From Crotalaria pallida (taxonomy: Eukaryota; Streptophyta; Magnoliopsida; Fabales; Fabaceae): a stretch of DNA of 64,000 nt. Made by a program: the position numbers and the translations under genes. This document shows positions 32,970 to 44,469 of this stretch, in pieces. The stretch covers positions 46,380,206-46,444,205 of the forward strand of contig CM075650.1 in the NCBI GenBank assembly GCA_037953625.1, given 5' to 3'. Positions within the stretch are counted from its first letter, which is position 1; the number at the start of each line of letters is the position of its first letter. The notes beneath the pieces were generated by a model. It had not been told where the DNA came from. It made no database searches and saw only the letters and a program-made list of their open reading frames with translations.

Positions 32970-35900
32970 ATGGCATCGCGATATAGAAATCATACGAACG
33001 ATCTGCTGGAAAGGATGGCTACAGTGTTAGAGAATTTGCAGCAGAATCAACATCAGCAACATCAACCTCAGCCCGTTAATCCACCTCCAGCAGGTGCGAT
33101 AGCTGCAGAAGCCAAAACTTTGTCGGATTTCAGGAGTTGCAATCCCTCGAAGTTTGCTGGTGGGTTTAAACCAGAAGAAGCTAACAAGTGGATCTTGGAT
33201 ATGGACAAGATCTTTAGAACTTTAGAATGCTCCGACGCCCAAAGGATAGCTTATGCTGTGTTCATGCTGGAGGGAGAAGCAGAACATTGGTGGAATCATA
33301 CTGCCCAATTACTTGCTCATGAAGGAAGAGAGGTAACTTGGGAAGTATTCATGGGAGAATTTCTCAAGAAATATTTTCCTGAAGATTTAAGGAGGAAGAA
33401 AGAGGTTGAGTTTCTACAGCTTAGACAAGGCAGCATGAGTGTAGGTGAATATGCTGCGAAATTTGAAGAACTAATGAAATACTCCCCTTACTATCAGATG
33501 AATCCAGACGAGAGGAGTAAATGTATCAAGTTTGAGGGAGGACTGAGACCCGAATTGAAGTCGGTGTTCAGTTATCAAAAGATTCAAAGTTTCCCTACGC
33601 TGGTAGATATGTGTAGGATGTATGAGGATGATAAAAAGGCGGAGACAGTTCAGATTGTAGAAGGAAAGAAGGAACATCTGGGGTATGGTCCGCAGAAGCG
33701 GAAGGGGCATGACCACCGTAATAAAGGCCCTTATTCTCATAAGAGTAGGGGGAAGGGCAAGATGTCTGATGATCGAAATACCTCTTACAATAATGCTCCT
33801 TATTGTGAGAAGTGCAGGCGTCATCACTTTGGAAAATTCTGTTGGTCTCACAGTGGGTGTTTTAACTGCGGGAAACCTGGTCATTTTTCTCGCGATTGTA
33901 AGGAACCACCCAAGAACACTCCAAGAGGATCTATGGACAAGCCAATGACTCAAGGTCGAGTTTTCACCCTTAGTGGTGCTGAGGCAAACCAAGCTCCGGG
34001 ACTCATGCAAGGTACTTATCTGCTCAATGATCAACCTTGTAGAATTTTATTCGATTCAGGAGCCACTCATTCATTTGTTTCATTTGAATGTGTGAATCGA
34101 TTGAAATTGCCTGTGTCTGAATCACCCTATTGTCTTAGGGTAGATACCCCTACTAACCCTCCTGTAATCGCTTCAAAGGTGTGTCCTAATTGTAAAATTA
34201 GGATAGTAGACCGAGTCTCTTATTTAGATTTGATCTGCCTTCCTTTGTCCCAATTGGATGTAATTTTGGGCATGGATTGGATGGCTAGCAATCATGTGGT
34301 TATTGATTGTGCTAAGAAGACGCTTTTATTCAAGGATTCGATCTCGGAGGAGTATCTCTGCTTGGTCTCTGCTGTTGAGCCGGAGAAAGGAGAAAGGTCT
34401 GTGGAAGAGATTCCGATTGTTCGGGAATTTCCGGAAGTGTTTTCCGAAGAAATGCCGGGATTACCACCCAAGAGGGAGATTGAGTTTGGAATCGAGCTAA
34501 TTCCAGGAACTGGTCCCATTTCTATTGCTCCTTATAGAATGGCACCACCTGAGATGGTCGAATTAAAGAATCAGATTGAGGAGTTGTTGCAAAAACAACT
34601 TATTAGGCCAAGTGTATCCCCATGGGGTTCTCCGGTGTTGTTTGTCAAGAAGAAAGATGGAAGCCTTAGGATGTGCGTGGATTATAGACAGTTGAATAAG
34701 GTGACCATAAAGAACAAGTATCCTTTGCCAAGGATAGATGATCTCATGGATCAAGTGAGAGGAGCTGCGGTGTTTTCTAAGATCGATCTGAGATCTGGGT
34801 ATCACCAGATCAGAATCAAGGAGGAAGATATCCCTAAGACTGCATTTCGATCTCGATACGGACATTATGAATATGTTGTAATGCCGTTCGGATTAACGAA
34901 TGCACCAGCCATTTTCATGGACTACATGAATCGGATTTTTAGACCGTATCTGGATTCATTCGTGGTAGTTTTCATTGATGACATCCTGATATATTCTAAG
35001 AGTCCGGAGGAACATGCTGAACACCTCCGAGTAGTGTTGAAGATTTTGAAGGAGAAGCAGCTCTACGCCAAAATCTCTAAGTGTGAGTTTTGGTTAAAAG
35101 AAGTTCAGTTCTTGGGACACGTGATCTCGGAAGGTGGCATAGCTGTTGACCCAGCCAAGGTGGAATCGGTTTTGCAGTGGGTTCAACCAAAGACAGTCAC
35201 GGAAGTTAGAAGTTTCGTAGGGTTGGCCGGATATTATAGAAGATTTATTGAGGGATTTTCGAAGATTGCATTACCCCTCACCAAGCTGACTAGGAAGGAT
35301 CAACCATTCATATGGGATGAGAAGTGTGAAAGGAGTTTTCTGATGCTTAAGGAAAGGTTAACATCCTCACCAGTGTTAATCTTACCTGACCCTCACAAGG
35401 AGTACGAAGTGTACTGTGATGCATCGGGACAAGGACTTGGGAGTGTCCTAATGCAAGAAGGGAAGGTTGTGGCGTATGCATCTCGTCAACTGAAAGTTCA
35501 CGAGGTAAACTACCCCACCCATGATTTGGAACTTGCTGCAATAGTCTTTGCACAGAAGATATGGAGGCATTATCTCTATGGCACTACGTTTCGGGTGTTT
35601 AGTGACCATAAGAGTTTGAAGTACTTATTTGACCAGAAGGAGTTAAATATGAGACAACGTCGATGGATGGAATTTTTGAAAGACTACGACTTTGAGCTTC
35701 ATTACCATCCTGGTAAGGCCAATGTTGTAGCGGACGCTTTGAGCCGTAAAGCAATTTATGCGAGTTCCATGATGATCAAGGAAGCGACTTTGATTGAAGA
35801 GTTTCGGGATCTAAGCCTGGTGATGCAAGTGGAACCAGGTCAGATTACGTTGGGTATGTTGCAAATTTCTAGCGAATTCTTGGCTCGAATTCAAGAATTG

Positions 35901-36149
35901 CAACGTGAAGATCCGGAATTGCTAGAGAAGAAGAAGTTAATGGAAGAAGGAAAAGAGTCAGATTTTTCAGAAGGGTCGGATGGAATTCTTCGTTTTAAAA
36001 CGAGAATTTGCATACCGAAGAACTCGGAGATTAGGAGGATGATTTTGGATGAGACACATAAGAGTCAGATGAGCATGCACCCTGGATCGACAAAGATGTA
36101 CCGGGATTTAAAAAGCATGTTCTGCTGGCCTGGTCTTAAAAGGATGTAG
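32970..36149 (+). CDS. gag-pol: Gag-protease-RT-RNase H polyprotein, Tekay type
   Basis: A 1,059-residue frame encoding the structural and copying proteins. Gag core (about residues 50-230) with WWNHT and the [20 protein letters not shown] region; CCHC zinc knuckle at 297-310 ([14 protein letters not shown]); protease Asp at 362 (DSGATHSF); RT with VDYRQLN and catalytic FIDD at 668-671; RNase H with Asp 817 (YCDASG) and SDHKSL at 879, ending VADALSRK near 920; and the start of integrase (His-His of the zinc-binding part, CWPGL). It stops at 36147-36149 through a one-base frameshift, so the second half of integrase lies in another frame. Start: the ATG at 32970 precedes a conserved [12 protein letters not shown] N-terminus. 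Translation as one Gag-Pol frame is usual in this clade. Confidence 0.93.
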   Translation: MASRYRNHTNDLLERMATVLENLQQNQHQQHQPQPVNPPPAGAIAAEAKTLSDFRSCNPSKFAGGFKPEEANKWILDMDKIFRTLECSDAQRIAYAVFMLEGEAEHWWNHTAQLLAHEGREVTWEVFMGEFLKKYFPEDLRRKKEVEFLQLRQGSMSVGEYAAKFEELMKYSPYYQMNPDERSKCIKFEGGLRPELKSVFSYQKIQSFPTLVDMCRMYEDDKKAETVQIVEGKKEHLGYGPQKRKGHDHRNKGPYSHKSRGKGKMSDDRNTSYNNAPYCEKCRRHHFGKFCWSHSGCFNCGKPGHFSRDCKEPPKNTPRGSMDKPMTQGRVFTLSGAEANQAPGLMQGTYLLNDQPCRILFDSGATHSFVSFECVNRLKLPVSESPYCLRVDTPTNPPVIASKVCPNCKIRIVDRVSYLDLICLPLSQLDVILGMDWMASNHVVIDCAKKTLLFKDSISEEYLCLVSAVEPEKGERSVEEIPIVREFPEVFSEEMPGLPPKREIEFGIELIPGTGPISIAPYRMAPPEMVELKNQIEELLQKQLIRPSVSPWGSPVLFVKKKDGSLRMCVDYRQLNKVTIKNKYPLPRIDDLMDQVRGAAVFSKIDLRSGYHQIRIKEEDIPKTAFRSRYGHYEYVVMPFGLTNAPAIFMDYMNRIFRPYLDSFVVVFIDDILIYSKSPEEHAEHLRVVLKILKEKQLYAKISKCEFWLKEVQFLGHVISEGGIAVDPAKVESVLQWVQPKTVTEVRSFVGLAGYYRRFIEGFSKIALPLTKLTRKDQPFIWDEKCERSFLMLKERLTSSPVLILPDPHKEYEVYCDASGQGLGSVLMQEGKVVAYASRQLKVHEVNYPTHDLELAAIVFAQKIWRHYLYGTTFRVFSDHKSLKYLFDQKELNMRQRRWMEFLKDYDFELHYHPGKANVVADALSRKAIYASSMMIKEATLIEEFRDLSLVMQVEPGQITLGMLQISSEFLARIQELQREDPELLEKKKLMEEGKESDFSEGSDGILRFKTRICIPKNSEIRRMILDETHKSQMSMHPGSTKMYRDLKSMFCWPGLKRM

Positions 36150-37309
36150 CGGACTATGTAGCATCGTGTTTAATCTGCCAAAAAGTTAAACTGGAACATC
36201 AGAAACCTGGAGGAATGTTGCAGCCCCTAGATATTCCACAATGGAAGTGGGATAGTATCTCCATGGATTTTGTGACTGGATTGCCAAGGACAGTTGCAAA
36301 CCATGACGCAATCTGGGTAATTGTGGACCATCTTACTAAATCGGCGCATTTCATTCCGGTGAATATGCACTACTCTTTGGAGAGACTTACCCAAATTTAT
36401 ATTCGGGAAGTGGTACAATTGCATGGAGTACCATCCAGTATTATTTCGGATCGTGATCCGAGATTCATGTCGAGATTCTGGTCATGTTTGCATCAAGCTC
36501 TGGGGACAAAGCTTAAGATGATTTCAGCCTATCACCCTCAGACCGATGGACAAACCGAAAGGACCATTCAAACTTTGGAGGATATTTTGCGAGCTTGTGT
36601 GTTGGAAGAAAGAGGAAGTTGGGATCAGATATTACCACTCGCAGAATTCACATACAACAACGAATACCATACAAGTATTGGTATGGCACCGTTCGAGGCA
36701 TTGTATGGGAGAAAATGCCAAACCCCGCTATGTTGGTTCCCAGTGGGGGAGAATTTACATCTTGGTCCAGATGTGGTACAACAGACGACCGAAAAGATCC
36801 GAATGATTCAAGAAAAGATTAGGACTGCGGTTAGTCGTCAGCAGAGTTATTCAGATCGAAGAAGAAGACCTTTAGAGTTCACAGAAGGTGATCATGTATT
36901 TCTCAGGATTGTGCCGCTAAAGGGTGTGAGTAGAGCATTGAAACCCCAGAAGCTGTCACCTAAGTTTATAGGTCCTTACCAAATCCTTAAGCGAGTAAGA
37001 CCTGTAGCCTATCAAATAGCTCTCCCGCCATCTTTAGCCAACCTGCACAATGTTTTTCATGTCTCTCAATTGAAAAAGTTTGTGCATGATCCAACCTCGA
37101 TCCTTCAGATTCGTCCAGATGACTTAACCTTACGAGAAAACCTAACCTTTAAAGCTGGCCCAGTAAAAGTGGAAGATAGGAGGACCAAGCAGCTTAGAGG
37201 AAAGGAGATTCCGTTGGTCAAAGTTATGTGGCAAAGTGGGAATGTATTCGAGTCAACTTGGGAATTAGAGGATCAAATGCGCAAGGATTATCCCGAGTTA
37301 TTTTTGTAA
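36143..37309 (+). pseudogene. pol: Integrase core and chromodomain-like tail, frame-shifted
   Basis: This frame continues the polyprotein after the one-base shift near 36141-36146 and stays open to the TAA at 37309. It has the Cys pair finishing the zinc-binding HHCC motif, the catalytic core (Asp in SMDFVTGL, Asp in SDRDPRF, Glu in GQTERTIQTLE), the GPY/F module (KLSPKFIGPYQI) and NVFHVSQLKK. It ends in a chromodomain-like segment with KVMWQ...STWELEDQMRKDYPELF that is typical of Tekay/Del chromoviruses and thought to steer integration to heterochromatin. The Met at 36215 is probably not a real start. Unless ribosomes shift frame, this copy cannot make integrase in one piece. Confidence 0.9.
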
Positions 37310-37312
37310 GCT

Positions 37313-37332
37313 GAATTTCGGGGACGAAATTC
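37313..37332 (+). other. GGGA-loop hairpin before PPT
   Basis: An 8-bp perfect stem GAATTTCG/CGAAATTC closing the loop GGGA, right after the pol stop and 3-10 nt before the PPT. Families X and Z have the same loop on a different stem at the same place. Confidence 0.6.
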
Positions 37333-37337
37333 CTGTT

Positions 37338-37352
37338 AAAGTGGGGGAGTAG
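37338..37352 (+). promoter_or_regulatory. Polypurine tract
   Basis: AAAGTGGGGGAGTAG directly before the 3' LTR start; it primes plus-strand DNA synthesis. Confidence 0.9.
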
Positions 37353-40300
37353 TGTAACACCCCAAATTTTGTTTCCCGATGTAATACAATTATGATTTAT
37401 GGAAGATTATTTTATAATTATTTTCTTAATCATAATTATATTTCATAAATCAATTAGGATGATTATGAGTTAGTATTGGTATTTGCGAAAATAGAAAAAT
37501 ATTTTAGCAAGAGAATAATATGTGAAAATGAGATTTTTACATATTAGTCCCTGAATGAGGACCTAAAAGCAATATTAGGAAGACTTTGGAGGGAAGGGCA
37601 TTAAAATAAATATTTTTGAAATTTGACCAAAAACACTCGAGTATTTCTGGAAATACTCGAGTATTCGAGTCAGTGGAGAACTCGTGAGTGCGGTTGATGA
37701 GTCAACACACGATGATTCTCCTGGTTTGACATGAAAACACCCTTAGTACACGATGATGGATGTCGTGGCGAGCTGCATGATCATAAGCAACGTCTATTTA
37801 AGCGCTTGGTTGATGAGGGTGGAGGATTTGGTTGGCTTTGCTCTGAAAACATAGAGTTAGGGTTCCTGATTTCGAACGTTGATTACTCGATCGTGTTTGA
37901 GAGTGGATTTGAGAGTGAAACACCATTGTAAAGCTCACATCACGAGCTTTACAAAGATACAAAGATTGTGAGCTGAGTGTCTGTGTGGAAGGAGAATCGA
38001 AGTTGGAAAGTAAGGGCGTTTTTGCTGCCAAAGTTGGAAGCTGAAGTCTGGAGCTCACTTTTAACTTCGATTGTGGTAAGCTCCTGAACCCTATGACCCT
38101 CAAATTCGTTTATACCTCTAGTTTAAGTTGTAGAGAATAAATCCTAATCATTTTCCCCAATTTTTAAACCAATTTTTCATGTGAAATTCTCTGGTTTTGG
38201 TACTCTGCTCAAACTATGGCTGCATGCAAGGATTTTTGAGGATTCATATTTCCAGCCAATCTCTCTGCAAACTCAGTGTTGATTCACGAATTAGAGGTAA
38301 GGGTGAAGCTTCTAATTCACTAGAATAAGTTTAAATTATGTGAAATTAGGATGGGAGTCAATAAATTACTCTATGGGCATAGTTGGAATAGGTTTGAGGC
38401 TTGGAGGCCTTTTCTGGGTTAAATGTTGATTTGGACATGTTTATTTGGTCACATGCAAGGTGTACCAAAGCTAGAAATGCGATTATTATGTGTAGAATTG
38501 AATTTGGTATGCCAAGTTGTGGAAAAATGCATTTTATGCAATATTGTTGATAATCTGTTATTCAGTGTTAGATGTTGTTAATTCTGTATTGGAACATGTT
38601 TAAAATGTGTAATGTAAGCTATATTGATCTTTGGTTTGGACTGGAATGGACTATAATCGAAAATGGTATGTTAAAACTCAAATTTCAGTGTTGTCTGTCT
38701 GCAAACACTCGAGTATTATGGGTAATACTCGAGTATTTTGCCTGTTTTGGGAAAATTGATTTTCTGGAAAACTCAAGAACACTCGAGTATTCATGAAGAA
38801 CACTCGAGTATCCTGGTGATTTTTAAGTGTATTTCTGGAAAATAAAAGAACACTCGAGTCTTATAAAGAGCACTCGAGTATATGGATGAAATTTTAAAAA
38901 TCAAGTTCTGGAAACAAAGAACACTCGAGTGCCATGAGAAACACTCGAGTATTTTGGGAAAACTGAGGAACACTCGAGTCTAGGAGAATCTACTCGAGTA
39001 TTTTGGGACCAGAGACAGAAAAACAACTTTTTTTTAACATACCTGATGGAATGTCGATTAAGATCAATTATGCTTGTGGGAAAAAGTATCATGTTCCAAT
39101 AAAAGGATTGGGAAAGTATTAACAACAGTTTAACTCACTGAGGGAAAATATTTGATGCACAAAATAAGATTATTGGTTAATCTTAGTGTATAATCACATA
39201 ATAAGATTATTGGTTAATCTTAGTGTATAATTTTATGTGCATCCATGCATGGTGAAAGGTTGGGGATAATTCGGTGGTGACTGGCTCGATGACACATTTT
39301 GGTAATGTGGGCAGCATTTGGGAATGCTGTTACGTCTTGGTGACGTTGTGTGCACACTATCCGAGCAGTTCCACAATACATGTTGGTCATGTATGCGAAT
39401 TATTAGAATGAACGTTCAATGGACAATGGAATTGGGAGACATGCATCATTACTCATAATTAATGGAATTATTATAAATGGAATACACATGTTCATTTACA
39501 TCTGCATTTGCATTGGATGTTTGTAACTGGAAATTGTTACATGCTTTATTTATTCTTATTCGATTATGTGGATTATGTGCTTACCCCTTATTGCCCATGT
39601 TAGGTGATGGCATGCTATCTAGCTTGCATCGAGTTGCGCCCGCTCCCTAGTGGAGTGTGGTACTACGAGGACCACAGAGCCACGTTCGAGGGTGAGGTGG
39701 AGGTGACTCTATACCACCCCAACCCTTTGGCTCGTGTCCGTCCTTGTAGGTTTCGCATCCCTATTATCTATACTTTGCACGTACCCCCTTTCTATACTTA
39801 TCATGGACCACCCCTGACTCGACCTGCTCGTCGCTTTCACTCTTTCCGTTTTCGAGCTGCTACTAAATCTCATCCCTCTGCTTCTCGAGTGATTCGAGAA
39901 GAGACTCCTATACCTAGTCCGATGAGTCCGGTTCATGGGACACCTTCAACGGACCCAGTGCCCAGTGGGAGGGTACCCACTCAGTCGGAGGAGGTAGAGG
40001 AGGATCCTGAGGAGGGTGAGGATGAGGACGAGCCAGTTGAGCACTCCACTGGGAGCCAGTGGGGAGTTGGGGATCCACTAGGTGATGCATAGTATAGATG
40101 ATTAGGATGTGGGACGGGTGGAGCAGCTGTTGGAGACTCCGGAGATCATGCTATGGAGGAGGATCACTGGACCACTTTTGGGATTTTATCTTTTGCTCTA
40201 TATATATTGTACATATTTTTGGGAGATCTCAGTGACGTGGTCCTATCTTTTAGTTTTATATTATGGACTTGTATTTTGTACAAACCTGCTATCTCGACTT

Positions 40301-40642
40301 GACTTGGATGTATGTTGACTCTTTTTATGGATGATATATATATATATATCTATTTTCTTTCTATAAATAGTTGTACATGTGAATTATCAAGTCAAGGTCT
40401 CTATTTTCCGCTTACTCTGATAATTACGGTATTTCACTTTAATAAAAAAAAAGAAAATGATTTCATAAATTTTCTGGGAAGATTTTTAATAACCACAAAT
40501 GAATACCAAGTTATTTTACAAGAGCTTTATAAAAGAGATCTTTTATTATATCTCTTCTCGAGCAAGTCCATATATTCTATTTAAAATAAACAATAACAGA
40601 GAAATCCTTTTAAATAAAGTAGTATAATAAAGGAACGTTACA
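37353..40642 (+). mobile_element. 3' LTR of the Tekay element (3,290 bp)
   Basis: Colinear with the 5' LTR. It differs by a few indels, such as GAAAATTAGAG versus GAATTAGAG at the donor-like site and a shorter (AT)n run at 40334-40349, plus scattered substitutions. Confidence 0.95.
39607..40092 (+). CDS. LTR-encoded 161-aa protein (3' LTR copy)
   Basis: Same frame and length as the ORF at 31722, with about nine amino-acid differences (for example R to C at the fourth residue, and E/G changes in the acidic tail). Its presence here follows from LTR duplication at reverse transcription, so it is no separate evidence for function. Transcripts that initiate in the 3' LTR would run into the flanking Y LTR. 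Confidence 0.5.
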   Translation: MACYLACIELRPLPSGVWYYEDHRATFEGEVEVTLYHPNPLARVRPCRFRIPIIYTLHVPPFYTYHGPPLTRPARRFHSFRFRAATKSHPSASRVIREETPIPSPMSPVHGTPSTDPVPSGRVPTQSEEVEEDPEEGEDEDEPVEHSTGSQWGVGDPLGDA

Positions 40643-42524
40643 CTTTCAATTTGTTTTCAAGGGAATCATAAAAATAACTTTCCAAAGTCAAACACTCACA
40701 TGCGTGCATCTAAATCATGTAAAGCAAGTCATGAAATTAAATATAAGAACACATTTCAAAGACAAAGATCAATTTAAATGAAAAAGGGACCAAAACAGAC
40801 ATACACAAAGAAAATACTAAAGCTTGTTGTTTCAAAAATTACATGCAAAACTTGTAGTCAAAACAAAATAAAAGATCAAGACACAAATCAAAGACAAAAA
40901 TTACTTTAGATGAAAAAGAGACCAAAAACCGTGACATACTTTTGAGAAAATAAGAAAGCTTTTGTTTCAAAAAAAATCATTTATAAAACTCAAAACAAAA
41001 ATCAAGATCAAAACAAAATCAAGAATCAGAGATCAAGTCAAGAATAAAAGCTTTTCTTAAGATTAAACCAAAATCAAGACATGCAAGGGTTCAAGGTCAA
41101 CAATCAAACAACATGCAAGACCCAAAAATTAAAACAAGTTTAGATCAAACATTTATTTACAAAACAAACACTTAAACACCTCTTGATCTACGGTTTTAAT
41201 CATCAAAATCAAACATGCAAGAGGGTTCTACTCTATATTCACAAGGATCATAAATAAAGCTTTAGATCTAAAAGAAAAACATCAAAATCCAACATAAACA
41301 ACATCAACCGAATTATAAAGTCCATCATTTAGTTCATTACAAATTCATTTAGGTCTAAAAAATCAAGATCAAAGCAAAAGCATCACATGCAAGCTTAGAT
41401 CAAACCATAAAATAAACATGCAAGGGAAGAAAAGAAAGTAAAATTACAAGATCACAAATCACAACTAATTCTAAAACTTCTAGGTCTTCGGTTTATACCA
41501 AAGGAGTAAGGTCTTCAAGTCTCTTGATCTTCAAGAATTCTTAGGTTTAAGGCTTGCTCTCCTTCCTTCTTCTTCCTTCTACTACCTCACGGTTTCCTCT
41601 TCTTTTTTCTCTCTTTCTATATTTTCTTTTCTTAGTCTAAGAGTTTAAGAAGGCTCTTAGAACTTGTGTTGGTGTTGGTGTGTGGGACGAAGGAAGTGAA
41701 GAAATGAGATGGGAAATGGGTGAAATGCACCAAAGGCCAAGCTTATAAAACAACTCACGGTTTCCTATTTTGTCCTTGGGTTGCTTCGGTCATGAGCTAA
41801 AGAGAAAGGGGTAATTTCGGTGCTCCACAAAATTGCATGGGTGGAGGTTATCATCTCCAAGGAGACAAGGTAGGGGACAAGAGAGGTTAGGGTTCATGCT
41901 AGGCTTTTGACTTAAGGGTTCTCCATTAGGGTTTCAACTATTAGTTAGGGTTTAGTTTGGGTTTTGGTTTGTTCTTGGTTCATTTGGTTACTTGCTCACC
42001 ACTTAGGGAAATTTCTAGGTTTTTCTTCACATACACACGGCACACTCATAGACTCACACATATACACCTTAATCACACCCACATTCATGCATGTACACGT
42101 TGCACACACATATTCATGCACATATTCACTCATTCTCACGCCTAACACCTACACTCATGCACATACATACATCATGCCAACACATACATGTTATACACAT
42201 ACATACATATAAGACCGTATATTTATATGCATACCCACATGAAAAATAAATTACTCATGCATCAAAATTATAATGGCACCAAAAACATCCAGCACAAAAC
42301 ACACTTTCATAAAATAATTCTTATCATATAATCATTTCCAAAAATTAACTTAAAAAAAATCATGGCATTATTTCATGAAAAATCATTTCTTTAAATTCAT
42401 TTACCACTTTGAAAACGTGAATTAAGACATTTATTTAAGAAAATATCCTTTCAAAAATACTTTTCTCAAAAATAATTCTTTTTAGAAATTAAAACCGTAC
42501 GAGGATTTTGAGGGGTGTTACACA
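40643..42524 (-). mobile_element. Giant solo LTR, family Y, right part
   Basis: It begins with the CTTTC duplication copy and ends TTGAGGGGTGTTACA (minus-strand LTR start). It contains the U3, a TATA-like TTATAAGC (minus) near 41742-41749 and the 5'-end hairpin (41634-41664). ORFs at 41957-42212 are CA-rich low-complexity frames and not genes. Confidence 0.85.
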
Positions 42525-42945
42525 TTCATCCTCATATTCATTCACTAATTAAATTTTTGCACAATCCTAAGCATGCATACTTATAAGACCGTATATACAT
42601 GTTCATGCACACACATAGAAAATAAATCATTCATGCATAAGAATTATAAGGACACCAAGACACCAAGCACATATTTTTAGAAATCAAATCACCATTTCAT
42701 TAAATAATTTCTTATGGAAGAATTCAATATTTCTTTAGAAGAATTTCAGTCATATAATCATTTCCAAAAATCAACTTTAAAAACCATAACATTGTTTCTT
42801 GAAAAATCATTCTTTAGAATCATTTACTACTTTGAAAATGCGATTTAAGAAATTTATTTATGAAAATACCCTTTCAAAAATACTTTGCTCCAAAATAATT
42901 CTTTTTAGAATTTAAAATAGCACGAGGATTTTGAGGGGTGTTACA
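42525..42945 (-). mobile_element. LTR3 remnant of family X, right part
   Basis: Starts with the CATTC duplication, matches 23896-24315 of LTR2 and ends GGGGTGTTACA. Together with 25140-25322 it preserves only the first ~600 bp (U3) of LTR3. Confidence 0.85.
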
Positions 42946-42950
42946 TTTTT

Positions 42951-43737
42951 CAATAAAACATGAAGTAATCGATTACTTTCTGAAGGTAATCGATTATTCC
43001 TTCAAAAATAGAAATTCTTAAATTCATTTGAAAACCATGTAATCGATTATACCAAGAATAGTTAATTGATTACATCACTCCTGTTCAATGTATGATGCAA
43101 CTCATAATAATCGATTACACTAGTAAGTTAATCGATTACTGAGCCTATGTTATGCATATGATGCAACATCATGTAATCGATTACTACAGAGCTTGTAATT
43201 GATTACTAAGCCTCTGAAAAATATATGATGCAACCATTATAATCGATTACTTGACCCATGTAATCGATTACTTCCATAAGAAAGTAACTGATTAACAAAA
43301 TTCAATTAATCAATTAAAACCTCTCTGATTTTTCTATGATGCAACAAAGTTAATCGATTACTTTATGAGATAATCGATTACTCTCTCTTGCAAACATACA
43401 AATATACAGAGTTTTGTAACATCAAGTATCTTTACTAAGATTCAATGCAGAAAACATTTTTCATGCAAAAAACACGTTTTTCTTCTTCTCTCCTAAAATG
43501 AAAAACTTATTGGCTTTTGTAACTCTTAAAGAAATAAAAACTCCATTACCTTACAATTGATCTAAGGAAAAGGTTTCTAATAATCTATGCCTTGCTTGAG
43601 TCTTCAAACTTGAATGACACTTGCACTTGTGAGCTTGAATTTGAGTTGGCTTGTTATCATCAAAACACTATCTTGAATTAATCTTGAAGTCCATAGAGAG
43701 TTTGAAGCATGTCTTCCAACTAGCTTGACTTCCAGCA
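42951..43737 (-). mobile_element. SIRE-type copia 3' LTR, proximal part
   Basis: On the minus strand the LTR starts TGCTGG at 43737, right after the PPT. It holds the palindrome array at 42966-43380 and is interrupted by the X array. The rest is at 9960-10946. Confidence 0.75.
42966..43380. repeat. TAATCGATTA palindrome array
   Basis: About 14 copies of TAATCGATTA or one-step variants in 415 bp, in pairs ~20 bp apart, interleaved with four copies of TATGATGCAAC. Confidence 0.9.
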
Positions 43738-43757
43738 CTCCCCCTTTTTGATGATGA
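43738..43757 (-). promoter_or_regulatory. Polypurine tract of the SIRE element
   Basis: The minus strand reads CATCATCAAAAAGGGGGAG followed by the LTR start; this is the characteristic SIRE/Maximus PPT. Confidence 0.85.
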
Positions 43758-44096
43758 CAAACAACCATTCTGATATGCTCTTTATTATCTGCATCACAAG
43801 TGTTATACAAGCAAAAAACATATATCTATAATAACAGTAACCTTCCTTAGAACAAAAATCACAGGAAATATAATAAATCATATCATCTCCCCCTGTATAG
43901 ATGCATAAAATATATCACTTCGAACAATATTTGCATCTTTCAGAGTATCTCTCCTCTTGTATGAATCAATAATAATCAATCACAATATCAGAATATCTCC
44001 CCCCCTTTTGTAATCATCAAAAAGTTGTGCTATCTCCCCCTAAAACACTAAGAAGATGCATCAATAATAACAAGAGAGATAAACATAGTCACATAC
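43758..44096 (-). other. SIRE 3' non-coding region
   Basis: Between the RNase H end and the PPT. It contains several purine-rich GGGGGAGATA repeats (minus) at ~43890, 44000 and 44035, which resemble extra PPT copies. No env-like ORF is seen. Confidence 0.5.
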
Positions 44097-44469
44097 TCAA
44101 AAGAGGTGAGAGGCAGAAGTTAAACCAATTTCTCTACGAATAAAAAAGAAATTTTCTTTTGGAAGCGGTTTCGTAAAGATATCAGCCAACTGCCGCGAAG
44201 TATCAACATACTCAATAATGCAATCACCCTTTTGAATATGATCACGAATAAAATGGTGTCGAATCTCTATATGCTTAGTGCGAGAATGTTGCACTGGGTT
44301 TTTGGTAATACTAATAGCACTGGTATTATCACATTTTATGGGAATGTGATCAGGACTTACACCGAAGTCTAGGAGTTGCTGTTTTAACCATAAGATTTGC
44401 GCACAACAACTACCTGCGGCGACATATTAAGCCTCAGCTGTAGATAGGGCCACACTAGATTGTTTCTTG
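44097..44469 (-). pseudogene. pol: SIRE RNase H, broken
   Basis: The minus-strand frame includes NPVQHSRTKHIEIRHHFIRDHI and the C-terminal VDTSRQLADIFTKPLP, the end of Ty1/copia RNase H. Upstream the homologous sequence runs through a frameshift near 44480 and a TAA near 44430, so it is no longer joined to the RT. Confidence 0.85.

Larger units (their letters stand above)
29466..40642 (+). mobile_element. Complete Tekay/Del-type Ty3-gypsy retrotransposon
   Basis: An 11,177-bp element with 3.3-kb LTRs (TGTAACACC...GTTACA), 5-bp duplication, tRNA-Met PBS, PPT and gag-pol in chromovirus order: gag, protease, RT, RNase H, integrase with a chromodomain-like tail. The two LTRs are nearly identical, with a few dozen small differences at most by eye, so the insertion is recent. 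One frameshift in the integrase is the only coding break I see. Each LTR also carries a 161-codon ORF on the same strand. It lies inside the Y solo LTR. Confidence 0.95.

Noticed and set aside
33471..34034. 187-codon antisense ORF within gag-pol
   Set aside because: It lies opposite the well-supported gag/protease frame and has no recognisable motif; a shadow frame.
36215..37309. Integrase as an independent gene starting at Met 36215
   Set aside because: The frame is open upstream to about 36143 and encodes the expected continuation of the polyprotein, so the break is a frameshift and not a separate start.
41957..42212. ORFs with His/Thr/Tyr-rich repeats (also 16442-16624, 23740-23922, 53274-53477)
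   Set aside because: They come from ACACATAC-type simple repeats in U3; no gene evidence.
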